This document shows positions 43,443 to 53,274 of a stretch of DNA of 64,000 bases, piece by piece. The notes below the pieces were generated by a model. It did not search any database and was not told where the DNA came from. It worked only from the letters and a program-made list of their open reading frames with translations. Source of the DNA: Acetomicrobium hydrogeniformans ATCC BAA-1850 (GTDB lineage Bacteria > Synergistota > Synergistia > Synergistales > Acetomicrobiaceae); the NCBI RefSeq assembly GCF_000160455.2, contig NZ_ACJX03000001.1, forward strand, positions 1,808,001-1,872,000, written 5' to 3'. The position numbers and the translations under genes were made by a program. The stretch's first letter is position 1. Every line of letters begins with the position of its first letter.

Positions 43443-44096
43443 ATGGCATCCCCAGATTGGCATGAAGAAGCAAGAGTGATGGTGGAAACTCAAATAAAAA
43501 GTCGCAATATAAAAAACGAAGCATTGCTTGAAGCGATGTCGAAGTTGCCGCGACATCTTTTTGTGCCCGATAATTTGCGACGCGTTGCCTATGCGGACTG
43601 CGCTCTACCTATCGGCGAAGGCCAGACAGTATCGCAACCTTACATCGTGGCCAAGATGACAGAATTGCTGGACCCTCAGAAGGGCGACAAAGTCCTTGAA
43701 ATTGGCACTGGATCGGGTTATCAGGCAGCGGTTTTGGCATTTTTAGGATGCGAGGTATACACAATAGAAAGGATCGCCGCTTTGTCGGAAAGGGCGAAAA
43801 AGGTCTTTGAGAAACTTGGAATTGCGGATAAGGTTCAGACAAAGATAGGCGATGGAAGGTTGGGCTGGGCAGAAGAATCTCCCTTCGACCGCGTCATTGT
43901 AACGGCAGCAGCGAGCAAAATAGAGGAGACATGGATAGATCAACTTGCAGAAGGCGGCAGGTTGGTAGTTCCCCTGGTCGTATCCTTCAGAACGGAACAA
44001 TTGATTAAAATAACAAAACTCAAAGGCAGGCTTCATGAAGAACGACATGACTATTGCTCTTTTGTGCCGCTTTTGCCAGGAGTGAAAGAGATATGA
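43443..44096 (+). CDS. pcm: protein-L-isoaspartate O-methyltransferase
   Basis: 217 residues. Repairs isoaspartyl damage in aged proteins, useful at high temperature. N-terminal RNIKNEALLEAMSKLPRHLFVP and IGEGQTVSQPYIVAKM, SAM-binding VLEIGTGSGYQAAVLA. Overlaps the next gene by four bases (ATGA). Confidence 0.94.
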   Translation: MASPDWHEEARVMVETQIKSRNIKNEALLEAMSKLPRHLFVPDNLRRVAYADCALPIGEGQTVSQPYIVAKMTELLDPQKGDKVLEIGTGSGYQAAVLAFLGCEVYTIERIAALSERAKKVFEKLGIADKVQTKIGDGRLGWAEESPFDRVIVTAAASKIEETWIDQLAEGGRLVVPLVVSFRTEQLIKITKLKGRLHEERHDYCSFVPLLPGVKEI

Positions 44097-44566
44097 GAAA
44101 AAAGCTCAGCTTGATATTGCTTTGTTTGCTTCTTTTGTTTGCTGAAATCTATTTATTGTTTGTTCCGCAGTATTGGTTATGTCTTTCCCATGCAAGCGGA
44201 AGGGACGGATTTTTGGTTCCCCTGGGGCAAGGGATGGTTTTAAGCTATATTCACAGCCTCGAGCGAACTCCCGTCGAAGATGTGTTCATATTACAGGGGG
44301 ACCGCATATGGCTTTACGAAGAGAGGGTTAAATCCCACAATGCGGGGCTGCCGACATTTGACCAATATCCTGGTTCGATGATAAAGACGAAGGATTGGCT
44401 GATATTTCGTGGAGGTAGACGTCATTGGCCATATGTTCAATGCAGAGTGGGTAATGATTCGATAGGTGAAAATATATTGACCATAGGCAGAGAGCGATAC
44501 GAACTCTACAATACTTATCGAGGAGAGTCGATTCGTCTAAACGTGCTAATGAGACCCTTATTATAG
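44093..44566 (+). CDS. DUF1850 protein, TRAP-associated
   Basis: 157 residues. N-terminal hydrophobic anchor (residues 4-24), the rest outside the membrane. SYIHSLERTPVEDVF and YPGSMIKTKDW fit DUF1850, a family found beside TAXI-type TRAP permeases. Function unknown, probably an accessory to the transporter that follows 38 bases later. Confidence 0.78.
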   Translation: MRKKLSLILLCLLLLFAEIYLLFVPQYWLCLSHASGRDGFLVPLGQGMVLSYIHSLERTPVEDVFILQGDRIWLYEERVKSHNAGLPTFDQYPGSMIKTKDWLIFRGGRRHWPYVQCRVGNDSIGENILTIGRERYELYNTYRGESIRLNVLMRPLL

Positions 44567-44604
44567 TAAAATAAAGAAAATTCATTCTTAAAGGGGGACG
44601 CTGA

Positions 44605-46542
44605 ATGGTGGACAATAAGCCTCAGGATCAAGTAATCGATCTAAATGAAGTCATGCGTCAATACGATACTGAATCGCGTTATCGAACGCTAAAGGGGTGG
44701 CAGAATTATTTTATCTTAGCGGTAGCTGTTGCAATGTCGCTCTTTCATCTTTACACAGCTGGTTTCGGTCTTCTCTTGGCCATGAAGCAGAGGGCGGTTC
44801 ACCTGGCATTTGTTCTGTTTTTGACCTTTTTAATGTATCCTGCTACCAAAAAATCCCCAAGTGGTAAAATTCCTTGGTATGATTTTATTCTTGCAACTAT
44901 CGCGGCATATACTGTGCTTTATATGGTGATACATTTTAACGAGCTTATCATGCGCTCCGGGCTTCCAACGACCATGGACATTTTCATTGGATTCTTGGGT
45001 ATTGGCATGCTTCTTGAAGCCACCAGGAGAGTTTCAAACCCTGTGTTGCCGATCCTTGCTATTATTTCTATCATCTATTGCTATTTCGGCAGATATTTTC
45101 CTTCGCTTTTTGCCCACAGGGGGTTTAACACCGCTCGTATAATTAACCATATGTACTTGGGCACAGAGGGAGTTTTTGGAGTGCCTATTTCCGTTTCGGC
45201 AACTTTTGTCTTTATGTTCATCCTCTTTGGCTCCATTCTTCAGGAGACGGGGATGGGTAAATTCGTAATAGATCTGGCATTGGCCATAGCCGGCAAGTCT
45301 ACGGGAGGTCCCGCAAAAGTGGCCGTATTAAGTTCGGGAATCATGGGGACCATATCAGGTTCGTCGGTAGCAAATGTCTGCACAACCGGCACTTTTACCA
45401 TTCCTCTTATGAAGAGCATAGGATATAAACCACATTTCGCAGCTGCCGTTGAAGCCGTTGCTTCCACCGGCGGACAGATCATGCCCCCAATAATGGGCGC
45501 AGCTGCCTTCATCATGGCTGAGTTTTTGGGCGTTCCTTATATAAAGGTTGCCCTGGCAGCCGTAATTCCGGCACTTTTATATTATGCTGCCGTCATCATA
45601 CAGGTACACCTCGAAGCTACAAGGCTTGGCCTGTTGGGGTTGCCTAAGGAAAGATTGCCCGAACTCTGGAAATTGCTGAGAGCAAAGGGGCATTTGCTCA
45701 TTCCATTGTTTGCAATCATATATTTCCTCGTTGCCGGATATACTCCCATGAAGGCTGCTTACTATGGCGTACTTACCACAATAGCCGTGTCCTTCATATC
45801 TAAAGAAACGAGGCTTACGTTTACCAAGTTAATTGACGGCTTAGCCAACGGAGCCAAGGGTTCTCTTGGAGTGGCTTGCGCCTGCGGCACGGTTGGGATC
45901 ATAGTAGGAATGGCCACATTGACGGGTCTCGGACTTAGAATTGCGAGCCTGATAATTACGATTTCTCAAGGAAATTTGTTAATAACACTACTTCTTACAA
46001 TGGTAACCTGTATATTGTTGGGAGCAGGTCTTCCTACGACGGCGAACTTCATCGTAACGAGCACAATTGCAGCACCTGCCCTTCTTCAGCTCGGCGTCGC
46101 TCCCATAGCGGCATATATGTTCGTCCTTTACTTTGGTATTGCCGCAGATTTGAGTCCGCCGGTAGCTTTGGCGGCTTACGCCGGGGCGGGCATTGCAGGG
46201 TCTGAACCAATGAAAACAGGCGTTACTGCCGTCAAACTGGCTCTGGCAGGTTTTTTGGTTCCTTATATATATGTAATGAACCCGATGCTTGTATTGGTGG
46301 ACGTAACACCTATACCTTTTGTCCTGGCCATAGCAACGGCCATGATGGGCGTATTTCTCCTTGGAATGTCGACCATAGGATACTATAAAGCCCAAATACC
46401 TTTTTGGCTCAGAATTATAATTTTCTGTGGGGCCATAGGCCTTTTAAAGCCTGGATTATACTCCGATACCCTTGGTCTGGCGGTCATGATATTTACCATC
46501 TTCTTCCAAAAAAGGAGAGCATTAAGAAAAGTTGAAAAATAA
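44605..46542 (+). CDS. TRAP transporter permease, fused 4TM/12TM (TAXI type)
   Basis: 645 residues, about 16 or more membrane segments. The small (4TM) and large (12TM) TRAP subunits are joined, as in TAXI transporters; conserved blocks GSSVANVCTTGTFTIPLMK, GGQIMPPIMGAAAFIMAEF and GAGLPTTANFIVTS. Uptake of an organic acid or similar solute driven by an ion gradient. The TAXI solute-binding gene that normally lies upstream is absent here. Confidence 0.9.
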   Translation: MVDNKPQDQVIDLNEVMRQYDTESRYRTLKGWQNYFILAVAVAMSLFHLYTAGFGLLLAMKQRAVHLAFVLFLTFLMYPATKKSPSGKIPWYDFILATIAAYTVLYMVIHFNELIMRSGLPTTMDIFIGFLGIGMLLEATRRVSNPVLPILAIISIIYCYFGRYFPSLFAHRGFNTARIINHMYLGTEGVFGVPISVSATFVFMFILFGSILQETGMGKFVIDLALAIAGKSTGGPAKVAVLSSGIMGTISGSSVANVCTTGTFTIPLMKSIGYKPHFAAAVEAVASTGGQIMPPIMGAAAFIMAEFLGVPYIKVALAAVIPALLYYAAVIIQVHLEATRLGLLGLPKERLPELWKLLRAKGHLLIPLFAIIYFLVAGYTPMKAAYYGVLTTIAVSFISKETRLTFTKLIDGLANGAKGSLGVACACGTVGIIVGMATLTGLGLRIASLIITISQGNLLITLLLTMVTCILLGAGLPTTANFIVTSTIAAPALLQLGVAPIAAYMFVLYFGIAADLSPPVALAAYAGAGIAGSEPMKTGVTAVKLALAGFLVPYIYVMNPMLVLVDVTPIPFVLAIATAMMGVFLLGMSTIGYYKAQIPFWLRIIIFCGAIGLLKPGLYSDTLGLAVMIFTIFFQKRRALRKVEK

Positions 46543-46587
46543 ATAAGGGTACTATATTCATGTCATTATGTGTATAATGCACTTTAT

Positions 46588-46620
46588 AAGGTGCCGCTTA
46601 TGTCTTTGCGGCACCTTCTT
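46588..46620 (+). terminator. terminator between TRAP gene and ileS
   Basis: Ten-base perfect stem AAGGTGCCGC/GCGGCACCTT with a ten-base loop, weak T-tract. A TATAAT at 46573-46578 just ahead may be the -10 of an ileS promoter, making the hairpin a leader element. Confidence 0.65.
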
Positions 46621-46647
46621 AAACAACGATTCTAGGAGGTTTTGTAA

Positions 46648-49431
46648 ATGCCGGACGACTATAAAGACACGTTGAATTTGCCTAAAACTTCATTTCCGAT
46701 GAAAGCTAACCTTGCAAAAAGAGAATTGGATATGTTGAAGTTCTGGGAGGACATCGATATCTATGAAAAATTAATGGAAAAAAGAAGGGGTGCCGAACCC
46801 TTTATCCTACATGACGGCCCCCCTTATGCAAACGGAAATATACACATCGGGACTGCTTTTAACAAGATATTAAAGGACATGATACCTAAGTATAAATGGA
46901 TGAGGGGTTATTTTTCGCCCTATGTGCCCGGCTGGGATACTCACGGCCTTCCTATAGAGCTTAGAACCCTGAAGGATGAGGGACTCGATAAAGATTCCCT
47001 GCATCCCATCGAATTAAGAAAAAAATGCATGCAATACGCGGAACGCTACATAGATGTTCAACGCGATGAGTTTAAGCGTTTGGGAGTAATCGGAGATTGG
47101 GAAAACCCTTATATCACCTTCAAGTCGGAATATGAAGCTATTGAACTTGAGGCTTTCGCAGAAATGGTAGACCATGGGTACGTATATCGGGGCCAGAAGC
47201 CCATTTACTGGTGCACGGATTGCCAAACTGCACTTGCAGCCGCAGAAATAGAATACGAAGATATCTATTCGCCATCTATATACGTCGCCTATTCATTGAA
47301 AGCGAGCGACTTTTCTTTTTTGAAGGGAAGAGAAGCCTATGCCATCATATGGACTACTACGCCATGGACTCTTCCCGCAAGTCTCGCAATAGCTGTCCAT
47401 CCTGATTTCGATTATGTCTTCGCGAGTTCCGGGGACAAGATCTTCCTATTGGCAAAGGGGCTGATTGAGAAGGTCCAGCACCAGACAGGTATTCATTTCG
47501 ACAGTATACTTCACGAGATAAAGGGAAAAGAATTAGAAGGTCGGAAGGCCATTCATCCCTTCTACGATGACAGAGAGATATTATTCGTTCTCGGAGAATA
47601 TGTCTCCTTGGACGAAGGAAGCGGTTGCGTCCATACTGCACCGGGGCATGGCGTCGAGGACTTCGAAACCGGAGTAAAGTATGGACTCGAAATATACAAT
47701 CCCGTCGACGACAGAGGCTATTTCACCCCGGAGACGCCGTTGGTTGGCGGTTTAAGCCTGGACGACGGATCTAAAAAATTGATGGGCGTTTTGAGGGAAA
47801 GAGGAAGGCTTTTGGGAGAGGGCAAGATAATGCACTCCTATCCTCATTGTTGGCGGTGCAAAAAGCCGGTTATTTTCAGGGCGACGAATCAATGGTTTAT
47901 TGCCGTGTCAAAATTCAGGGATGATTCGTTAAAGGCGATATCGTCGGTTCAGTGGATACCCTCCTGGGGACAGGATAGAATTGCCAACATGGTAAGAGAC
48001 AGGTCGGATTGGTGCATCAGCAGACAGAGGATTTGGGGTGTTCCCATACCTGCATTTTATTGCAACGACTGCGGAGAGCTAATTCTCACAAGCGATCGCA
48101 TTAGAAGGGTAAGCGAGAAGGTGCGCCAAGGAGGTAGCGATTGCTGGTGGCAGCTGGAACCGGCGGAGTTATTGGATAATCTTGCTTTTTGCCCGAAATG
48201 CAAATCGAAGTCCCTCCGAAAAGAGACTGATATATTCGACGTGTGGTTCGATTCGGGGACTAGCCACATGGCGGTTCTGACGACACGACCCGAGCTAAAG
48301 TGGCCTGCCACAATGTATCTGGAGGGGAGTGACCAGCATAGAGGGTGGTTTCAAACTTCTCTGCTTACGTCCGTTGCCACAAGAGGAAGAGCTCCCTTTG
48401 AGATGGTGTTAACCCATGGATTCATCGTAGACGGTGAGGGCCGCAAGATGTCAAAGTCCCTCGGTAATGTGGTACAACCTCAGGAGGTCATCGGCAAATA
48501 CGGGGCAGATATATTGCGCCTATGGGTTGCCTCTACCGATTATAGAAACGATATAAGGATATCGGAAACCATATTGCGCAATTTGGTCGAATCCTACAGA
48601 AGGATAAGAAACACTTTGCGATATATCCTTGGCAACCTTAGCGATTTCGATCCCCATAAAGACAGCGTTCCCTTTGAGGAAATGGAGGAGATGGACCTTT
48701 GGATACTCTCTAAACTTCAGGGCGTGATAAGCAAGGTCACCAAAGGATTTGAGAACTTTGAATTCCATGTTCCCACCTTCACGATTCATCAGCTGTGCGT
48801 CAACGAGCTTTCGGCATTTTATCTGGACGTGAATAAGGATCGACTTTACGTGGAGGCATCTGACTCGAAGTTGCGGAGAAGCTGTCAGACTGCTTTATGG
48901 AATATAATAAAAGAGTTAACATTAATGCTTTCGCCCATACTGAGCTTCACTTCCGAAGAGGTATGGCAGTACTTACGTCAAATAGATAACTCGCTTTCCG
49001 AAAGCGTATTTCTGGAGGATTGGCCGGTACTGGATTCGAATCTTTATCACGAGTCGCTGGAGGAGAAATGGGACAGGATTCTATGGCTCCGGGGAGCGGT
49101 AAGTAGAGGCCTCGAAATTGCCCGCAACCAAGATCTGATTGGGCAATCTCTGGAAGCCTGTGTAAACATAAAACTTGATGACGAAACTAGAAACTTAAAG
49201 GACCTCCTATCCTCCTACTGGTGGAAGGAAGTTTTTATAGTATCTGACGTTCAGTGGGTTGAAGATTTGCCGGAAGCGCCGGTAATGCACGATGACGATG
49301 AGACGGGTGTCAAAGTAGCGATTGCCAGGGCCAAGGGAGAGAAGTGTCCGAGATGCTGGATGTATGCGCCTGAAGTGTCAGAAATCGGCCTTTGCAACAG
49401 GTGCAATCAGGTGTTGCAACAATCTCGGTAA
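46648..49431 (+). CDS. ileS: isoleucyl-tRNA synthetase
   Basis: 927 residues. Class I: HIGH motif HDGPPYANGNIHIG, editing domain, KMSKS in GRKMSKSLGNVV, and C-terminal zinc finger CPRC...CNRC, the short bacterial form. AGGAGG site. No T-box in the 105 bases ahead. Possibly co-transcribed with the DksA-like and rluD genes. Confidence 0.97.
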   Translation: MPDDYKDTLNLPKTSFPMKANLAKRELDMLKFWEDIDIYEKLMEKRRGAEPFILHDGPPYANGNIHIGTAFNKILKDMIPKYKWMRGYFSPYVPGWDTHGLPIELRTLKDEGLDKDSLHPIELRKKCMQYAERYIDVQRDEFKRLGVIGDWENPYITFKSEYEAIELEAFAEMVDHGYVYRGQKPIYWCTDCQTALAAAEIEYEDIYSPSIYVAYSLKASDFSFLKGREAYAIIWTTTPWTLPASLAIAVHPDFDYVFASSGDKIFLLAKGLIEKVQHQTGIHFDSILHEIKGKELEGRKAIHPFYDDREILFVLGEYVSLDEGSGCVHTAPGHGVEDFETGVKYGLEIYNPVDDRGYFTPETPLVGGLSLDDGSKKLMGVLRERGRLLGEGKIMHSYPHCWRCKKPVIFRATNQWFIAVSKFRDDSLKAISSVQWIPSWGQDRIANMVRDRSDWCISRQRIWGVPIPAFYCNDCGELILTSDRIRRVSEKVRQGGSDCWWQLEPAELLDNLAFCPKCKSKSLRKETDIFDVWFDSGTSHMAVLTTRPELKWPATMYLEGSDQHRGWFQTSLLTSVATRGRAPFEMVLTHGFIVDGEGRKMSKSLGNVVQPQEVIGKYGADILRLWVASTDYRNDIRISETILRNLVESYRRIRNTLRYILGNLSDFDPHKDSVPFEEMEEMDLWILSKLQGVISKVTKGFENFEFHVPTFTIHQLCVNELSAFYLDVNKDRLYVEASDSKLRRSCQTALWNIIKELTLMLSPILSFTSEEVWQYLRQIDNSLSESVFLEDWPVLDSNLYHESLEEKWDRILWLRGAVSRGLEIARNQDLIGQSLEACVNIKLDDETRNLKDLLSSYWWKEVFIVSDVQWVEDLPEAPVMHDDDETGVKVAIARAKGEKCPRCWMYAPEVSEIGLCNRCNQVLQQSR

Positions 49432-49459
49432 ACTGGATGGGGGCAGGCGTTGGTATAAA

Positions 49460-49828
49460 ATGGACAATTACTGTGAGGACATGAAAAAGAAATTAATTCA
49501 GAAGAAGGAAGAGCTTGGCAAAGTGGTGGAATCGCTGCTGCTAGAGGCGACGGACATTAATGTTGGTGAATTATCGACGCTGGATACAAATCACCTTGTT
49601 GATACTGCAATGGACATGCTCGACCGTGAGCAAATAACCGGGAAATTGGAAAGTATAAAGGCAATGATTGCCGATATAGACCATGCCCTTGCCAAGCTCG
49701 AAAAAAAGAGCGATAAGTTTGGATTATGCGAACGATGCGGTAACGTAATAGAAAATGAACGGCTACATGCTATGCCGTGGTCTCGCTATTGCATAACCTG
49801 TAAAAGCAATATGGATAAACGGAGATGA
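49460..49828 (+). CDS. DksA/TraR-type zinc-finger protein
   Basis: 122 residues. N-terminal helices forming a coiled coil (MKKKLIQKKEELGKVVESLL...), then the C4 zinc finger CERCGNVIENERLHAMPWSRYCITC. Like DksA it may act through the RNA polymerase secondary channel; the acidic coiled-coil tip of true DksA is not evident, so it may be a YteA/YocK-like member. Sits between ileS and rluD. Confidence 0.82.
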   Translation: MDNYCEDMKKKLIQKKEELGKVVESLLLEATDINVGELSTLDTNHLVDTAMDMLDREQITGKLESIKAMIADIDHALAKLEKKSDKFGLCERCGNVIENERLHAMPWSRYCITCKSNMDKRR

Positions 49829-49842
49829 CGATATCCTAGAAT

Positions 49843-50742
49843 ATGGCTGAGAAAGTTGAAGTCGTCGTTTCGGATGAATTTATAGGTGAAAGACTCGACG
49901 TTGCTGTGTCCAAAATAACAGCCAGATCCCGAAGTCAAATTCAAAGAGCTATGAGGGAAGCGGGTTTTAAGCCATCGATGAAAGTAAGAGAGGCCATGAA
50001 CCTCGAGCTAAGCTTTCATGATGAAGAGAAGGAGGCAACGCTCGAGCCTGAACCTGTAAATTTTGAAGTGCTTTACGAGGATGCCGATATCATAATTATA
50101 GATAAGCCTGCACCCCTTGTCGTTCATCCTGCTGTCGGTCACTGGTACGGCACCTTGGTACACGGGCTTGTATATCGATACCCTGAGCTTGCTGATTCGG
50201 ATATGAGAAGACCGGGTATAGTCCATCGCCTGGATGCCGGAACATCGGGACTAATGGTAATAGCCAGAAACCTTTTCTCGAAACAGAAACTTACAGATGC
50301 CTTTAAAGCGCGCTCTGTTAAAAAAGAATATCTAGCCTTAGTATATGGGAGTCCCAATAAAGAAAAGGGAACTATTGCAAGCCCCATAGGCAGACATCCG
50401 AAGAACCGGCTGAAGATGGCTGTCGTATCTGGAGGCAGAGAGGCTGTCACTGAATATGAGGTTCTTTGGAGTAACGATAAATTTTCTTTCTTACGCTGCA
50501 CGATCCATACCGGCAGGACTCACCAGATAAGGGTTCATTTAAAGGATATGGGATGTCCCATCGTTGGAGACAGGCTTTACGGATGCAATTTGAAAGCAGA
50601 ATGGGTTCCCAAGGATCGTTTCTTTCTTCATGCATGGAAGCTTGCTTTTCCGCATCCTAGGGATGGCAGGATAATGTCTTTTAGGTCCTTCTTACCCTTG
50701 GAACTTAAGAAAGCTCTTTTAGGAGCTCGAACCACAAATTAG
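49843..50742 (+). CDS. rluD: RluD-family pseudouridine synthase
   Basis: 299 residues. S4 domain (GERLDVAVSKITARSRSQIQ) then RluA/RluD catalytic domain with IVHRLDAGTSGLMVIA; the common form is HRLDKDTSG, so two residues after the catalytic Asp differ. GRTHQIRVHL near the end is normal. Its 3' end overlaps the convergent rqcH by 38 bases. Confidence 0.92.
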   Translation: MAEKVEVVVSDEFIGERLDVAVSKITARSRSQIQRAMREAGFKPSMKVREAMNLELSFHDEEKEATLEPEPVNFEVLYEDADIIIIDKPAPLVVHPAVGHWYGTLVHGLVYRYPELADSDMRRPGIVHRLDAGTSGLMVIARNLFSKQKLTDAFKARSVKKEYLALVYGSPNKEKGTIASPIGRHPKNRLKMAVVSGGREAVTEYEVLWSNDKFSFLRCTIHTGRTHQIRVHLKDMGCPIVGDRLYGCNLKAEWVPKDRFFLHAWKLAFPHPRDGRIMSFRSFLPLELKKALLGARTTN

Positions 50743-52387
50743 GCGAAACTCTAATCGAAGAAAAGTTGGTATAGGTGACATGTCCGGGGCCTGATTTCGG
50801 CAATGCCTTCACGTGCTTTCTTAGAGTGTAGTCAACAATATGATATGATGTATTTTTTGCCTTGCTGTAATAGGCTGCCAACGAAGCGGCGAATTCGACT
50901 AATCTGTCATTTACTTCATTCCCAGATAATTTTAAAATTACATGTGACCCTGAAACTTCCTTGGCATGAAACCAAATGTCCTCCGGCGAAGCTACTTCAA
51001 ATGTAACATATCTGTTTGCCTTTGCGTTTAATCCGACATACACTATGTATCCGCCCTTGAGGTCAAACCTCTTATGGGGGGGTGTGTATTTTTTCTTTCT
51101 TTTTGAGTCCTCAGTGCCGATGCCATTAAACGTAAAATCATCCAATATCTTTTTTATATCGCTAATGTCGGTTAAAATTGAGACAAAATCACGATATTCG
51201 TCAAGTTCCCTTATGGAAGCCTGTAAGGTCTCCATTTCCCTTTGAAGCTTTTCTTGATCTCTATGATATTTTTTGGCAAGGTTAAAGTATCTTTTTGCGT
51301 TTTCAATAGGTGATAGCTTCGGGTCAAGTTCTATTTCAACCGTTCCGAAGCGTTCTTCCCAACTCCTTAATTTAACCAAAGAAGATCCCTTGCGGACCTC
51401 ATGAGCATAAGATACCAGCAGGGTGCCGTAGTGATTCCATTTTTCTGCTTTCTCGACCATGGAAATGAGGTTCGATAATCCCCTAATTTTATGCATTAAT
51501 CTCCGCCTATCGGAATCAAGGATTTTGTATATCTGTTGGAGCATGGCTTCTCTTTCTCGACTGAAAAGCTGAAAGAGGATCTTCCTGGAAAAAAGGAGGG
51601 GAGTTTCGTCGCACTTCAAGGCTTTGTCCAAAATAATTGGGAAAACGGTCAAATAGCCGTCTATATCCTGGCAAATTAATTCCCTTAAGGGGAGAGAGTA
51701 AAGCCTCTGCAAATAGGGTTCAAAATCGAGGAACTTATTTTCCCATTCCTTCGACAAAATTCCTGCCAAAGTGGTTCCAATGCCTCGATACCTCTTTAAG
51801 TTCGCCATATCCTCTTTGCTGAAGTTTTCAACGTCAGGACCGCTGAAAGGCGGAGGAGATACATAAGGCAGCCCGGGAAGTATGGATCTATACCTGTTTA
51901 TTTCGGGGTGAACGTGTTTTGCGGTCTCTATGACTTTTTCTTTGTCATCTAAAATTATCAAGTTAGCCTGTCTTCCCGTTGCTTCAAATACGATAAAGCG
52001 GGAAACGTCAACTCCGGCTCCCAGTGGTCTTGAAAATTCCAACACTAATACACGATCTCTGTTCAATTGAAAGGCACGAACCAACGACCCGCCGACAATA
52101 TGGCTTTTGACGACTCCAAAAATGGGGTGAGTTTTGTTTTTGAGATCCTTTAAAATTTCCAATTCATGTCTATCTATCAATGCCATCCCGCAACAGCGAC
52201 TATCCCAACTCAACCAAAGCCAGTCTCCGTTATGTCCAAGTTGTAATGCCAACCATTCAGGTCCGGCTTCACAACGGTAAAGTTTCTTGTTTGCGAATCG
52301 CCCGTTTATATCCAAAACCCAACCATGGGTCATCTCCGGTCCGTAGTGCACTTGAGATTTCTCCTTTATCATTTGTTCAAATCCCAT
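50705..52387 (-). CDS. rqcH: RqcH / NFACT-family ribosome quality control protein
   Basis: 560 residues. N-terminal NFACT-N with the DR motif needed for alanine tailing (FQLNRDRVLVLEFSR), helical coiled-coil middle, and C-terminal NFACT-R (GGYIVYVGLNAKANRYVTF, DIWFHAKEVSGSHVIL). It binds split 50S with stuck peptide and directs poly-Ala tails. Often annotated as fibronectin-binding protein. Its start overlaps the ttuA stop region by 19 bases; its end overlaps rluD. Confidence 0.88.
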   Translation of the reverse strand: MGFEQMIKEKSQVHYGPEMTHGWVLDINGRFANKKLYRCEAGPEWLALQLGHNGDWLWLSWDSRCCGMALIDRHELEILKDLKNKTHPIFGVVKSHIVGGSLVRAFQLNRDRVLVLEFSRPLGAGVDVSRFIVFEATGRQANLIILDDKEKVIETAKHVHPEINRYRSILPGLPYVSPPPFSGPDVENFSKEDMANLKRYRGIGTTLAGILSKEWENKFLDFEPYLQRLYSLPLRELICQDIDGYLTVFPIILDKALKCDETPLLFSRKILFQLFSREREAMLQQIYKILDSDRRRLMHKIRGLSNLISMVEKAEKWNHYGTLLVSYAHEVRKGSSLVKLRSWEERFGTVEIELDPKLSPIENAKRYFNLAKKYHRDQEKLQREMETLQASIRELDEYRDFVSILTDISDIKKILDDFTFNGIGTEDSKRKKKYTPPHKRFDLKGGYIVYVGLNAKANRYVTFEVASPEDIWFHAKEVSGSHVILKLSGNEVNDRLVEFAASLAAYYSKAKNTSYHIVDYTLRKHVKALPKSGPGHVTYTNFSSIRVSPNLWFELLKELS

Positions 52388-53268
52388 AAGGCGCAGAAAG
52401 AACAGACTTCATTCCAAGAAGGAGTGTCACAGATCTCGCAGCGGGAGTCAGGCATGTCTATATTCCGGGCTTTAAAGATATCTATGTATTTGACGTATCC
52501 GAGGTAAAAAGCTTGTTTTGCACCCGGAGAGTTTTCTTCGATCTCATTTAGAATGTGCTTCCAGCGCAGGAACGTAGCACCCTCGGAATAGGGACACTCC
52601 TTCTGGATATAATCAATCCCCTGAAGCAAGCAATATACGGTATTTTCCTTCTCCGTACAAAGAATCAACGGTTTGGCTTTAGCAAATTCGCCCTTCCAGA
52701 GGGGAGGAGAGTAGGGAGCTCCTTTGGCAAGATAATCGAACTTCCAGTAAAGGAGGTTTCCAAGCAGGGCAGCCGCCTGATCATCCAAATTGTGTCCTGT
52801 TACTATTACGTCAAAATTTCCCTCTCTGGCTGTTTTGTTCATGTAATACCTCTTCGTTACTCCGCATACTGAGCAGGTCTTGCGTTTTTTTGAATACGCC
52901 TTATCGGGAATTGACATGCCGTGAATCTCTTTGACGTTTACGACGTATAGCTTTTTCCCGATACGATTTGCAAATGTCCTTGAGAGCTCTTCGCTTTCAT
53001 TGGAGTAATCATTTTCTTCTATGCCTAAATTTATGTACAAGCCATGAGCATTGTAGCCGAGACGAGTGAGTATATCCCAAAGCGCCAAACTATCCTTGCC
53101 GCCCGATACGGCTACCAATATCTTGCTATCTTTGGTAAACATCTTAAATTCATCTATAGCTTTGGCAGCTCGTTTCAACATCCAATTGTCGAAGTGATCG
53201 GCACAGAGGGCCAAATTATGTTGAGGCAAGCCTATAATGGCCTTTTCACGGCAAATTCTGCACTTCAT
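52369..53268 (-). CDS. ttuA: tRNA 2-thiouridine-54 synthase TtuA (TtcA/TtuA family)
   Basis: 299 residues. N-terminal zinc finger (CRIC...LCADHF), PP-loop VSGGKDSLALW, two cysteines of the Fe-S/active site (KTCSVCGVTKR and KECPYSEGAT), GHNLDDQAA, and a second C-terminal zinc finger (CEICDTP...CSFC). Both zinc fingers are diagnostic of TtuA, which makes s2T54 in tRNA and stabilises it at high temperature. The preceding ubiquitin-like TtuB gene six bases away supports this. Confidence 0.87.
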   Translation of the reverse strand: MKCRICREKAIIGLPQHNLALCADHFDNWMLKRAAKAIDEFKMFTKDSKILVAVSGGKDSLALWDILTRLGYNAHGLYINLGIEENDYSNESEELSRTFANRIGKKLYVVNVKEIHGMSIPDKAYSKKRKTCSVCGVTKRYYMNKTAREGNFDVIVTGHNLDDQAAALLGNLLYWKFDYLAKGAPYSPPLWKGEFAKAKPLILCTEKENTVYCLLQGIDYIQKECPYSEGATFLRWKHILNEIEENSPGAKQAFYLGYVKYIDIFKARNIDMPDSRCEICDTPSWNEVCSFCALWDLNK

Positions 53269-53274
53269 AGATGC

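Noticed and set aside
45988-46395. 135-codon frame opposite the TRAP permease
   Set aside because: Cys/Arg/His-rich shadow of a membrane protein gene, no ribosome site.
46543-46647. T-box ahead of ileS
   Set aside because: Only about 105 bases with a simple hairpin; the T-box core sequence is absent.
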